This document shows positions 8,133 to 15,626 of a stretch of DNA of 21,922 nucleotides, piece after piece. The notes beneath the pieces were generated by a model that saw only the letters and a list, made by a program, of their open reading frames with translations, searched no databases and was not told the DNA's origin. A program made the translations under genes and the position numbers. Each line of letters begins with the position of its first letter. The first letter of the stretch is position 1. The stretch is from a virus, in IMG/VR virus record IMGVR_UViG_3300009373_000044, positions 1 through 21,922 of that record. One strand, given 5' to 3'.

Positions 8133-8599
8133 ATAAAGAAAAAGATAATCCATTTATTAAAAGAATAATGGAAGCTGAACCTGATTTATTGGATGATTAC
8201 AAAAAATATGGTAGACGAAATATATCAATGTTAACTGTCGCGCCGACTGGGTGTTTAGTTGATTCAACTAAAATTAAAACAGATCACGGATATATAACAT
8301 TGGCAGAATTATTTTTGGTTAATGGATATGATCTGGAGAGACTTAGGGGACTACGAGATATGTGGATAGAACCAACCCAGGATATATATGTGTATAATAT
8401 ATTTGGTGAGAAGAATAGAATCACGAAATTATATTGGGCGGGTGAATATAACACGAAAAGAATTAGATTGAGCGATGATAATTTGTTGGAGTCAACCATG
8501 AATCATAAATTTTTAGTTAAACTAAATAATAAAGAAGCAATATGGAAGAAGGCAGTTGATTTACGGGTTGGTGATATTATTATTAAGAAAATTGAATAA
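8117..8599 (+). CDS. nrdJ: NrdJ middle fragment (after frameshift) fused to N-intein 2
   Basis: In the -1 frame the reductase continues as SIWNLDKEKDNPFIKRI, KKYGRRNISMLTVAPTG, up to the conserved APTG/TVS site. From Cys (8252) the sequence changes to a second split-intein N half of 115 residues, ending at TAA 8597-8599. If read alone, the first ATG is 8168, without a ribosome site, which argues that this is the continuation of the preceding frame rather than a separate gene. With the frame corrected, the middle polypeptide is C-intein 1, about 194 extein residues, N-intein 2: a piece that must be spliced at both ends. Confidence 0.85.
   Translation, partial: SIWNLDKEKDNPFIKRIMEAEPDLLDDYKKYGRRNISMLTVAPTGCLVDSTKIKTDHGYITLAELFLVNGYDLERLRGLRDMWIEPTQDIYVYNIFGEKNRITKLYWAGEYNTKRIRLSDDNLLESTMNHKFLVKLNNKEAIWKKAVDLRVGDIIIKKIE
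8252..8596 (+). other. Split intein 2, N-terminal half
   Basis: These 115 codons start at Cys right after APTG. Block A is CLVDSTKIKTDHGYITLAEL; a block B-like segment STMNHKFLVKL carries His. The half is slightly basic (about +2), while its C half is strongly acidic (about -12), the opposite polarity to inteins 1 and 3. Confidence 0.88.
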
Positions 8600-8603
8600 A
8601 TAT

Positions 8604-8636
8604 TTGATATTTTTACTATTGCTCTATACTTATACT
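8604..8636 (+). promoter_or_regulatory. Candidate promoter for intein-2 endonuclease gene
   Basis: TTGATA (8604-8609) is followed 15 nt later by TATACT (8625-8630) and at once by a second TATACT (8631-8636). Spacing to the -35 is not ideal for either (15 or 21 nt), so confidence is modest. The -10 boxes lie in the loop of the hairpin 8615-8662, so a transcript started here would lack its left arm. Confidence 0.35.
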
Positions 8637-8662
8637 AAAGGAACATAAATAGGAGCAATAGT
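8615..8662 (+). promoter_or_regulatory. Hairpin sequestering ribosome site and GTG start of endonuclease
   Basis: ACTATTGCTC (8615-8624) is the exact reverse complement of GAGCAATAGT (8653-8662), with a 28-nt loop. The right arm covers three bases of the AGGAG ribosome site (8651-8655) and the first two bases of the GTG start (8661). In mRNA read through from nrdJ this should block translation of the endonuclease. Confidence 0.75.
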
Positions 8663-9785
8663 GAGAAATATAAAAAAAATATCGTATTTGGAAAAATATA
8701 ACAAACTAGTTGAAGAACATGGACCAATAGAGGGAATGAATCAATATTACCGATTTATTAGGGGGGTGTCATTAGAAAAATATATATTGAAATATGGTGA
8801 AATAGATGGTAAGAAAAAATACGACGAATGGAAAGATATACAAAAGAATTCGGGGGTTTCTTTGGATAAAATGATTAAAAAATATGGTGAAATAGATGGT
8901 AAGAAAAAATATGAGAATTGGAAACAAGATACTAGACAAGATTTAAACGCGTTTATAAAAAGATATGGCCGCATTAGTGGTGAAGAAAAATATAATGAAT
9001 TTAAAAGAAAATCATTGGCCGCATTATCTAAAGTGGATCAATCAAAAAAGAAGTCAATTAGAAAATTAAATTATTGGATGGATGTTACTAACGGTGATGT
9101 TCAACTTGCAAAAAGAAAATTATCCGAATATCAAAATACAGCAAGTTTAGATAAATTTATAAATAAATATGGGGATGTAGATGGTAAAAGACGGTATTTG
9201 GAAACAAATGCAAAAAGAGGAACGACACTACGAACAATGATCGAAAAATATGGTGAAGTAGAAGGTAAAGAAAAATACGAGATTTGGAGGAATACCAATA
9301 AGCACTTGAAAGAGGATTGGATAAAAAAATATGGTGAAGTAGACGGTAATAGGAGATATCTAGAATTAACAAAAAAGAAAATAGAAAGAACCAAAAGATA
9401 TTCTGATATTGGTTTGGAATTCTGTGAAGAAATATATAAGAAACTTTGTCATAAATATAGCAATTTTTATTACGGGGAATCAGAATATATGTTTTTTATA
9501 TTTGAAGATGATGTAAGGATAATAGTCCCAGATATGTATATAAAAGATATAAATTTGGTTATCGAATTTTATGGTGATTTCTGGCATAAAAATCCATTAA
9601 TATATGATATTTCGCAAGAATTTGTAAAAGAAACATGGGAACGAGACGAAAAACGGATCTCCATACTAGAAAAGAAAATAAATTCCAATGTAATAATAGT
9701 GTGGGAATATGATTATCGCAAAGATCCGGATGGTGTAATAAATAAAATAGTGGATGAAATAATTATGAATTATGGAAAAGATTAA
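8661..9785 (+). CDS. Vsr-like homing endonuclease with tandem KYGE-x-GK repeats
   Basis: This 374-residue protein starts at GTG 8661, with AGGAG at 8651-8655. Residues about 14-235 hold six to seven copies of a roughly 29-residue unit, consensus SLxKxIxKYGExDGKxKYExW, probably DNA-binding. The C-terminal domain resembles Vsr patch-repair nuclease: VPDMYIKDINLVIEFYGDFW then His309, followed by WERDEKRISILEK and VIIVWEYDYR. Key residues by position are Asp291, Glu302, Asp306 and His309. Vsr-like (EDxHD) nucleases were described as the endonuclease class of fractured phage genes with split inteins (Dassa et al. 2009). The 3' end overlaps the C-intein gene by 14 nt. Nuclease class is well supported; activity is inferred. 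Confidence 0.82.
   Translation: MRNIKKISYLEKYNKLVEEHGPIEGMNQYYRFIRGVSLEKYILKYGEIDGKKKYDEWKDIQKNSGVSLDKMIKKYGEIDGKKKYENWKQDTRQDLNAFIKRYGRISGEEKYNEFKRKSLAALSKVDQSKKKSIRKLNYWMDVTNGDVQLAKRKLSEYQNTASLDKFINKYGDVDGKRRYLETNAKRGTTLRTMIEKYGEVEGKEKYEIWRNTNKHLKEDWIKKYGEVDGNRRYLELTKKKIERTKRYSDIGLEFCEEIYKKLCHKYSNFYYGESEYMFFIFEDDVRIIVPDMYIKDINLVIEFYGDFWHKNPLIYDISQEFVKETWERDEKRISILEKKINSNVIIVWEYDYRKDPDGVINKIVDEIIMNYGKD
8790..8911 (+). repeat. Exact 32-bp direct repeat inside endonuclease gene
   Basis: Positions 8790-8821 and 8880-8911 are identical and lie 90 nt (30 codons) apart. They encode KYGEIDGKKKY twice. Other repeat units in the gene match only at protein level, so these two copies are a recent duplication or conversion. 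Confidence 0.9.
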
Positions 9786-9912
9786 TATAGAGAATATACA
9801 ATATGAAGAATTAACTGTGATTAGTGTAGATGATAATGTTGCTGAAACAATGGATATTGAAGTTGAGAACGATCATTATTATGAACTAGATGGTGGGATA
9901 TATTCGCACAAT
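9772..9912 (+). other. Split intein 2, C-terminal half
   Basis: These 47 codons show block F (ETMDIEVENDHYYELDGG) and block G (IYSHN), followed by Thr as the +1 nucleophile. Composition is strongly acidic (13 acidic, 1 basic), unlike most split C-inteins, and complementary to a slightly basic N half. Confidence 0.88.
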
Positions 9913-10923
9913 ACTGTATCATTATTAACACAAACCACATCGGGCATTGAACCGTTATTTATGCCATATTATAAAAGAAATAAAAAAATTAATTCAAATG
10001 ATGTTGATGCAAAGGTACATCATACGGATGCTTCGGGTGATAGTTGGGAACAATATAATGTATTTCATCCAAAACTAAAACACTGGATGGAATTGATGGG
10101 GCATACTAATATTGAGGATAAAATAGATGATGAGTTAAATAATATATTTGAAAAATCTCCATACTTTGGATCAACTGCAAATGACATTAATTGGTTGGAT
10201 AAAGTTAAAATGCAAGGTGAAATACAAAAGTGGGTCGACCATTCAATATCAGTAACAGTTAATTTACCAAATACAGCAACAGAAGAATTAATATCAGATA
10301 TATTTAAGCAGTCTTGGAAATCAGGCTGCAAGGGCATTACAGTATATCGCGATGGTTGTCGTGCCGGTGTTTTGATATCAAATAACGATTTAGATAGAAA
10401 TGGGACTAAAATCCAACATAACTCAGCACCAAAACGTCCAAAAATACTTGATTGTGATATACACCAAATAACAGCTCTTGGTAAAAAATGGGTTGTATTG
10501 GTTGGTTTATTAGAAGGAGATCCATATGAAGTTTTTGCATTCAAACAAGATAAAATAACTATATCACCAAAATTTACAAAAGGATTATTAACACGACATA
10601 AGAGCGGCCATTATAAACTAGAAATACCAGACACAATAGAATTCAATGATATTACAAATTTGTTTGAACGTGATGAGCAAGAATCTCTCACTAGAATTTT
10701 ATCATGGGGATTACGACACGGCGGCGGCGTTAAATATGCAATGGAACAACTGAATAAATCGGGTGAATCAATAGCATCATTTAGTAAAGCTATTTCACGA
10801 ACATTGAAAAAATATATTAATGACGGTGATAAATCTAGTGTGCTATGTCCTGAGTGTGGCGGTGAAATGATATATCAAGAGGGATGCATACGCTGCAAAT
10901 CTTGTTCGTGGAGTAAATGTTAA
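9772..10923 (+). CDS. nrdJ: C-intein 2 fused to NrdJ C-terminal fragment
   Basis: The first 47 residues are C-intein 2 (ending GGIYSHN). The reductase then resumes at Thr with TVSLLTQTTSGIEPLF, completing the APTG-TVS motif. The C-terminus carries four Cys pairs or singles (CPECGGEMIYQEGC and CKSCSWSKC), the zinc-binding tail typical of B12-dependent NrdJ. After both splicings and frame correction the enzyme would be about 826 residues. The ATG at 9772 lies 14 nt inside the endonuclease gene, which suggests translational coupling. The gene ends 4 nt before the next. Confidence 0.9.
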   Translation: MEKINIENIQYEELTVISVDDNVAETMDIEVENDHYYELDGGIYSHNTVSLLTQTTSGIEPLFMPYYKRNKKINSNDVDAKVHHTDASGDSWEQYNVFHPKLKHWMELMGHTNIEDKIDDELNNIFEKSPYFGSTANDINWLDKVKMQGEIQKWVDHSISVTVNLPNTATEELISDIFKQSWKSGCKGITVYRDGCRAGVLISNNDLDRNGTKIQHNSAPKRPKILDCDIHQITALGKKWVVLVGLLEGDPYEVFAFKQDKITISPKFTKGLLTRHKSGHYKLEIPDTIEFNDITNLFERDEQESLTRILSWGLRHGGGVKYAMEQLNKSGESIASFSKAISRTLKKYINDGDKSSVLCPECGGEMIYQEGCIRCKSCSWSKC

Positions 10924-10927
10924 AATT

Positions 10928-11260
10928 ATGAAAAAGGTATTACTTGAAGAATTGAATTGGCCAAATGATTTCGATAGCGATTGGTTAAATGAGATAATAG
11001 AATCTGTTAATGAAACATCTGATTGGAATGGAAAAGCTAAAATGGTAATTACACAAAAAGATGTTGATGATTATAATGGATTATTTGATAATATGCTGGG
11101 ATGGGAATTCCAAATTCAACAAAATAAACATGAAGACCATAAGACCGATGGCCAAATGGTTGAATATCAAATTAGCATAACTGATAATAAAAAACAAAAA
11201 ACACAATTTTATACTGAAATGTGTTTGATGGTTGGTTGGAACATTAAGTTATTAAAATAG
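10928..11260 (+). CDS. Hypothetical small acidic protein
   Basis: I do not recognise this 110-residue protein. It begins 4 nt after nrdJ, in the AAATTATGAAA start context shared by several small genes here, and has no Shine-Dalgarno. It is rich in Asp, Glu, Asn and Trp (LNWPNDFDSDWLNE, SDWNGKAKM), with no cysteine motif or membrane segment. It sits between nucleotide metabolism and DNA polymerase, so an accessory replication role is possible but unproven. Confidence 0.6.
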   Translation: MKKVLLEELNWPNDFDSDWLNEIIESVNETSDWNGKAKMVITQKDVDDYNGLFDNMLGWEFQIQQNKHEDHKTDGQMVEYQISITDNKKQKTQFYTEMCLMVGWNIKLLK

Positions 11261-11288
11261 TATTGAAATGAAAAAAAATAAATAACGA

Positions 11289-13166
11289 ATGTACCAAAAT
11301 CTTTTTTTCGATCGAGAAAGTTATGTAATGCACGTCTTCGACGATGCTAAAGGATACTATAAATCCAAATACAATTCGTATGCCTATGTATTAGATGCTG
11401 GTGGTATGTATAATACACTGGATGGCAAAACTGTTAAGAGGATACCGGGATATAAGGTTAAAGAATATGATAAAAGTTTATTATATGAATCAGATGTAAA
11501 ACCAGAAATAAGGTTTTTGATCGACAAGTACGGACTATCAGATGAACCATCCAAAAATCATATTACACTATTTTTTGATATCGAAGTCGAATCAGCTGAT
11601 GGTTTCCCAGACCAAGTATTAGCTGAGCAAGAGGTAACTGCAATATCATGTTGGATAAAAGAGATAGATTCATCTATACTACTTCTTCTTGATAAAAGCG
11701 ACATTATAAAAGATGTAAATAAGAAAAATGTTAAAATTATATCATTCAAAGATGAAGTATCTTTATTGGATGAATTTATTAATATATTACACAAAATCAA
11801 ACCAACGATACTAACTGGTTGGAATATAAATAACTTTGATATACCATATCTATATAATAGGTATACCAATATATTTGGTGAAGATGTAGCAAAACAATTA
11901 AGTCCAATTAACATAGTTAAAGAGGATCATTATAACGACGGTGAATATAAAATAGCTGGTGTAAATTGTTTAGACTATTTATTATTATATAAGAAATTCG
12001 AATCAAACCAGAAACAAGCATATTCACTTGATTTTATTGGTGAATTGGAGATAGGACTTGGCAAGGTAAAATATGACAAATCATTGGATGATCTATACAA
12101 TACAGACATCGAAGGATTTATTGAGTATTGTTTTCGTGATGTTGAAATTGTAAAACAACTTGATGAAAAATTAAACCATATTGAACTGACTAAGATGGTA
12201 TGTCATAAAGGACACGTACCATACGAAGATATATTTATGTCGTCTAGATATTTAGAAGGAGCGATATTAACGTATTTGAAAAATAATGAAATAGTATCAC
12301 CCAATAAAAAACCAGAAATCAAACTTGTATTATCTCGAGATCATAACTTAGATGAATCAAAATTATATGTTAGAAGCATACCAAAAGAAACACCATTAAG
12401 TGGTATGTTAGGCATAAAGAAATCAAAATCCTCATTTGTATATGTCGACTATAAAGAATATAAGGGGAACTATTTCATATTAAAGGAACCACTAAAAGAA
12501 TATATAGATAAAACTTATAAGGTATCGTTCGAGTTTACAGGAGCTAGAGTTAAACCACCAAAACCAGGTAGGTTTAAGTGGATGTTTGATTTAGACTTAA
12601 AATCAATGTATCCGTTTTCAATTATTACATTGAATATATCTCCAGAAACAAAAAAAGGCAAAGTATTTGAATTTGACCCATATGAGTTTTATAATAATAA
12701 AGACGCAAATATAAGAGTCATATTTGACTCAGATGAATTATTGATTACGTATTCTGAATTAAGGAAATTGTTGATAAAATATAATTGTTCTATATCATCC
12801 AATGGAATAATTTATTCACTTGAAAAACGTGGTTTGATACCAAATATACTTGAATTGTGGTCTTTTGAGCGCGATGATGTAAAGGAAAAACGCGATGAAC
12901 ATAAAGAAGGATCAAAGAAATATCAGTATTTCGATAGACTCCAGGAAAGGCAAAAGGTTTTGCTTAACTCAATTTATGGGTGTCTTGGTCTGCAATCATT
13001 TCGTTGGTATGATTTAGATAATGCGGAAGCAACAACGTCGAGTGGAAGGACATTAATAACATATTCAGAAAAAGTTGCAAATTTATTTTATAATAAAGAG
13101 TTAAATATCGATGTAAGTGCATCAAAAAATAATCAAGTAGATTATTGTGCTTACATCGATACGTAG
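11289..13166 (+). CDS. 43: Family B DNA polymerase, N-terminal fragment (exonuclease and palm to motif C)
   Basis: This 625-residue piece carries the proofreading domain and most of the polymerase domain of a T4 gp43-like enzyme. Exo I is FFDIEVES (Asp97, Glu99), Exo II GWNINNFDIPYLYNR, and Exo III YCFRDVEIVKQL. Polymerase motif A is DLDLKSMYPFS (about 434-444) and motif B RQKVLLNSIYG (about 554-564). The frame stops at TAG 13164-13166 right after YIDT, the first half of motif C (YxDTDS); the other catalytic half, DS, begins the next frame. Split gp43 genes are known in some T4-like Aeromonas phages, but a cut between the two motif C acidic residues would need very exact reassembly. It could also be a scar, a recoded gene or an error. 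Confidence 0.88.
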   Translation: MYQNLFFDRESYVMHVFDDAKGYYKSKYNSYAYVLDAGGMYNTLDGKTVKRIPGYKVKEYDKSLLYESDVKPEIRFLIDKYGLSDEPSKNHITLFFDIEVESADGFPDQVLAEQEVTAISCWIKEIDSSILLLLDKSDIIKDVNKKNVKIISFKDEVSLLDEFINILHKIKPTILTGWNINNFDIPYLYNRYTNIFGEDVAKQLSPINIVKEDHYNDGEYKIAGVNCLDYLLLYKKFESNQKQAYSLDFIGELEIGLGKVKYDKSLDDLYNTDIEGFIEYCFRDVEIVKQLDEKLNHIELTKMVCHKGHVPYEDIFMSSRYLEGAILTYLKNNEIVSPNKKPEIKLVLSRDHNLDESKLYVRSIPKETPLSGMLGIKKSKSSFVYVDYKEYKGNYFILKEPLKEYIDKTYKVSFEFTGARVKPPKPGRFKWMFDLDLKSMYPFSIITLNISPETKKGKVFEFDPYEFYNNKDANIRVIFDSDELLITYSELRKLLIKYNCSISSNGIIYSLEKRGLIPNILELWSFERDDVKEKRDEHKEGSKKYQYFDRLQERQKVLLNSIYGCLGLQSFRWYDLDNAEATTSSGRTLITYSEKVANLFYNKELNIDVSASKNNQVDYCAYIDT

Positions 13167-13169
13167 ATG
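13106..13169 (+). other. Hairpin followed by ACG-TAG-ATG inside polymerase motif C
   Basis: TATCGATGTAAG (13106-13117) is the exact reverse complement of CTTACATCGATA (13150-13161). Two G-U and two Watson-Crick pairs extend the stem inwards, leaving a 24-nt loop. The right arm encodes AYID of motif C. Then follow ACG (Thr), TAG (13164-13166), ATG (13167-13169) and GAT TCA (Asp-Ser). Removing TAGATG gives an uninterrupted YIDTDS. Confidence 0.75.
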
Positions 13170-14030
13170 GATTCATTATTCTTTTCAACTTTACCAATTA
13201 TTGAAAAAAGATATCCAACTGAGGATTATGAAAATGATTCTTTTATGATTAATAAAACACTTGAAATCACTAGAGAAATACAAAACTTTATTAATGATTC
13301 GTATAAAAATTATTCAAATGGATTTCATTGTGTTAAAAATCATAGCTACAAAATTAAGCAAGAACTTGTAGCAAAATCCGGATTTTGGTTAGATGTAAAG
13401 AAACGATATGCATTACTAATAGTTGATAAAGAGGGCGTGAGACTTGAAAAACCAAAATTAGATGTAAAGGGATTGGATACTGTACGTAGTGATTTTCCAA
13501 ATAGTATGCGTGAGTTTATGAAGGAAACATTAATGCATATATTAGAGTTTAAGTCAAAAGAGTTTTTGGATAAACATATTGAGCAATTCAAAGAAAAAAT
13601 AAATTCAATTGAAGTAAAAGATATCGCTCGACCATCTTCAGTAAATGGTATTGGTAAGTATTCTGGAAGAAAAACACCAGGAGGATTGACCGAAATTAAA
13701 AAAGGAGCTCAATCACATATAAAAGGATGTATATATTATAATGATTTGATTAATATATTTGATCAATCAAAAGATTACGAGCACATCAGGAATAAAGATA
13801 AAATTAAGAGTGTTTACTTGAAAGACAATCCATATCAATTTGAATCTTTATCTTATCGGGGATATGACGATCCGCCAGAAATTATTGAATTTATTGAAAA
13901 ATATATAGACCGAAATAAAATCTTTGAATTATTGCTGGTAAATAAATTAAATTCATTCTATAAAGCTTTGGGCTGGGGCGAGATTAATGCGTTAATAAAT
14001 AAAAACATAAATAAATTTTTTGATTTTTAG
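13167..14030 (+). CDS. 43: Family B DNA polymerase, C-terminal fragment (motif C second half, palm/thumb)
   Basis: The 287-residue product starts MDSLFFSTLPIIEKR, the second half of the catalytic YIDTDS motif, and continues through the rest of palm and thumb. VKKRYALLIVDKEGVRLEKPKLDVKG matches the family's conserved K-Y region after motif C. The C-terminus, NKFFDF, resembles the clamp-binding tail of T4-like polymerases. The ATG abuts the TAG of the upstream fragment with no ribosome site, so synthesis would need reinitiation, hopping or readthrough. This gene itself ends TAG followed directly by the ATG of the next gene, the same TAGATG junction. Confidence 0.88.
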   Translation: MDSLFFSTLPIIEKRYPTEDYENDSFMINKTLEITREIQNFINDSYKNYSNGFHCVKNHSYKIKQELVAKSGFWLDVKKRYALLIVDKEGVRLEKPKLDVKGLDTVRSDFPNSMREFMKETLMHILEFKSKEFLDKHIEQFKEKINSIEVKDIARPSSVNGIGKYSGRKTPGGLTEIKKGAQSHIKGCIYYNDLINIFDQSKDYEHIRNKDKIKSVYLKDNPYQFESLSYRGYDDPPEIIEFIEKYIDRNKIFELLLVNKLNSFYKALGWGEINALINKNINKFFDF

Positions 14031-14783
14031 ATGATATACAATTATAAAGACGGAGACATAGACTTTAGTGATATAACTCTTAATTTAAGAGCTGATCAAA
14101 AGAGAAAAGTAAGAACTAAAAATACTGATATACTATACAAATATCAGAATAAGTATTATACGAAATACAAATCGAATTACCGACGGTTGCTTTGGAATAC
14201 TAAGACCGCGATGAGTAATAATTATATTTTGGCATGCAAATTTATAGATTTCAGCACGGTCGATTCATTTATCGATATTGGATGTGGAACTGGAGAGTTT
14301 ATAGATTATGTTATATCAAATCATGAAATAGACAATATTGTTGGCGTCGATGCCGTACCAAATTTTGTTGATTATGCTAAAAAAGAAAATAAAAATCATA
14401 ATGTAGAATTTATAAATGACAATCTATTTAATATACCAAATAACGATGGCATTAAAACATATGATCTCTGCACTATGATTGGTGTATTGCAGGTATTAGA
14501 TCTAAATTCAATGGAGCATATTTTTGATGTAATCAAAGAAGTAGTAAATAGTGGCGGTCAAATTTGGCTAACATCAGTTAATTATTATAAGTATATAAAA
14601 CATCGTTTTAGTACAGACAATCGACGATTGGCTGGAACTTGGAAACATAAAGTTGAAGAAGTGGTATATTATATGAAAGATGATTTTCATGATATTAAAT
14701 TCGGTTCTTTCGATAAAGATGGAGAAATAGCTGAAAATAAATACGACGGCAGATATATTTTCGTTTATGGAGTTAAAAACTAA
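14031..14783 (+). CDS. Class I SAM-dependent methyltransferase
   Basis: This 250-residue protein has a Rossmann-type methyltransferase domain. Motif I is FIDIGCGTGEF (about 82-92), binding S-adenosylmethionine; the acidic end of strand 2 is IVGVDAVPNFVDYA; motif IV is YDLCTMIGVLQVL; and a later motif is VNSGGQIWLTSVNYYK. No NPPY or SPPY motif is present, so it is not a typical DNA aminomethyltransferase; the target may be a small molecule, base modification or protein. It starts directly at the polymerase stop (TAGATG), and a GNAT-like gene follows 6 nt later, suggesting a joint modification pathway. Confidence 0.75.
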   Translation: MIYNYKDGDIDFSDITLNLRADQKRKVRTKNTDILYKYQNKYYTKYKSNYRRLLWNTKTAMSNNYILACKFIDFSTVDSFIDIGCGTGEFIDYVISNHEIDNIVGVDAVPNFVDYAKKENKNHNVEFINDNLFNIPNNDGIKTYDLCTMIGVLQVLDLNSMEHIFDVIKEVVNSGGQIWLTSVNYYKYIKHRFSTDNRRLAGTWKHKVEEVVYYMKDDFHDIKFGSFDKDGEIAENKYDGRYIFVYGVKN

Positions 14784-14789
14784 TTAAAA

Positions 14790-15623
14790 ATGGATCCAAA
14801 TAAAATTAAAATAGATGATTTTTTCTCGTTGCCATATTATATTTCATTTTATAATCTGATGTGCAAGCCACTTCCAAATAATATTGGATTCATAAAGAAT
14901 AAGAATCAAATGGTATTATTCAAGCAAGAATATATCGAAGACGCTCAGCCATTTCTAGACGGCATAAAGAAAATTATACTGTTTAATATGAGCGAGGATA
15001 ATTATGATTTATTTCTGAAACGTGGAATAAAGCATGCTAAATCTAAAAATGATAGCATTATTTCAATATTTGATGGTGATTTTTTCAAATTGGAAGGAAA
15101 AAAACATAGACATTTAAGATATAGAAGAAATCATTATACAAAACGATTTAATTTTGAGGTTAGAGACAGCGTTAGATCAATGTATGATTTTGATATTTTT
15201 ATAAAGAAGTGGAATAATATGAGAAAAGATGCACACTTTCAATTACATACTGGCTATGATGTTAGATTCATTAAAGAGAATCTGAACAATTATAAAGATA
15301 AACTAGTGCAAAAGTGGTTTTATGATGATAATGAATTAGTCGGATATTCAGTCGTTGATAGAGCGTCTAATGGCAAATATAATCTATTATGTAGGAAAGC
15401 TTTCACTGATGAAAAATATACTGATTTATGTATGTATATGGATTATTGTGTATTCAAATTAATCTACGATGATATAAAAAAACCTTATTTAGTTAATATG
15501 GGCGCTGGACAATCTGGAGTTAAACAATATAAAGAGACTAAATTTCCATATTTTGCTTCATATAAATTGATAACAGCTAAATATGATGTAGTTAATGACC
15601 AGGTAGTAAATAATTTCTGGTAA
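14790..15623 (+). CDS. GNAT/FemAB-like acyltransferase, putative
   Basis: This 277-residue protein has no motif I can name with certainty. KLEGKKHRHLRYRRNHYTKRF followed by a C-terminal part with LVGYSVVDRASNGKYNL, YTDLCMYMDYCVFKL and VNMGAGQSGVKQYKETKFP resembles GNAT-fold acyltransferases of the DUF2156/aminoacyl-transfer group. There is no signal peptide or membrane helix. It lies between a methyltransferase and two DNA methyltransferases, so a role in nucleic acid or metabolite modification is possible. It ends just before a promoter. Confidence 0.45.
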   Translation: MDPNKIKIDDFFSLPYYISFYNLMCKPLPNNIGFIKNKNQMVLFKQEYIEDAQPFLDGIKKIILFNMSEDNYDLFLKRGIKHAKSKNDSIISIFDGDFFKLEGKKHRHLRYRRNHYTKRFNFEVRDSVRSMYDFDIFIKKWNNMRKDAHFQLHTGYDVRFIKENLNNYKDKLVQKWFYDDNELVGYSVVDRASNGKYNLLCRKAFTDEKYTDLCMYMDYCVFKLIYDDIKKPYLVNMGAGQSGVKQYKETKFPYFASYKLITAKYDVVNDQVVNNFW

Positions 15624-15626
15624 AGC

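Noticed and set aside
8644-8651. CATAAATA as a T4-type late promoter (TATAAATA)
   Set aside because: Transcription would start at or past the AGGAG, leaving the endonuclease without its ribosome site, and the first consensus base differs. A similar ATAAATAGGAG at 3121 shows that such strings occur by chance here.
13164-13169. Stop codon reassignment (TAG as Gln) to explain the polymerase break
   Set aside because: Reading TAG ATG as two residues would insert them inside catalytic YIDTDS; TAG also ends the next gene naturally (14028-14030), and the exonuclease stop is TAA.
13158-13172. Ribosome hop between the identical GAT codons at 13158 and 13170
   Set aside because: It would give YIDSLFF and delete Thr and one catalytic Asp, so it does not restore the motif.
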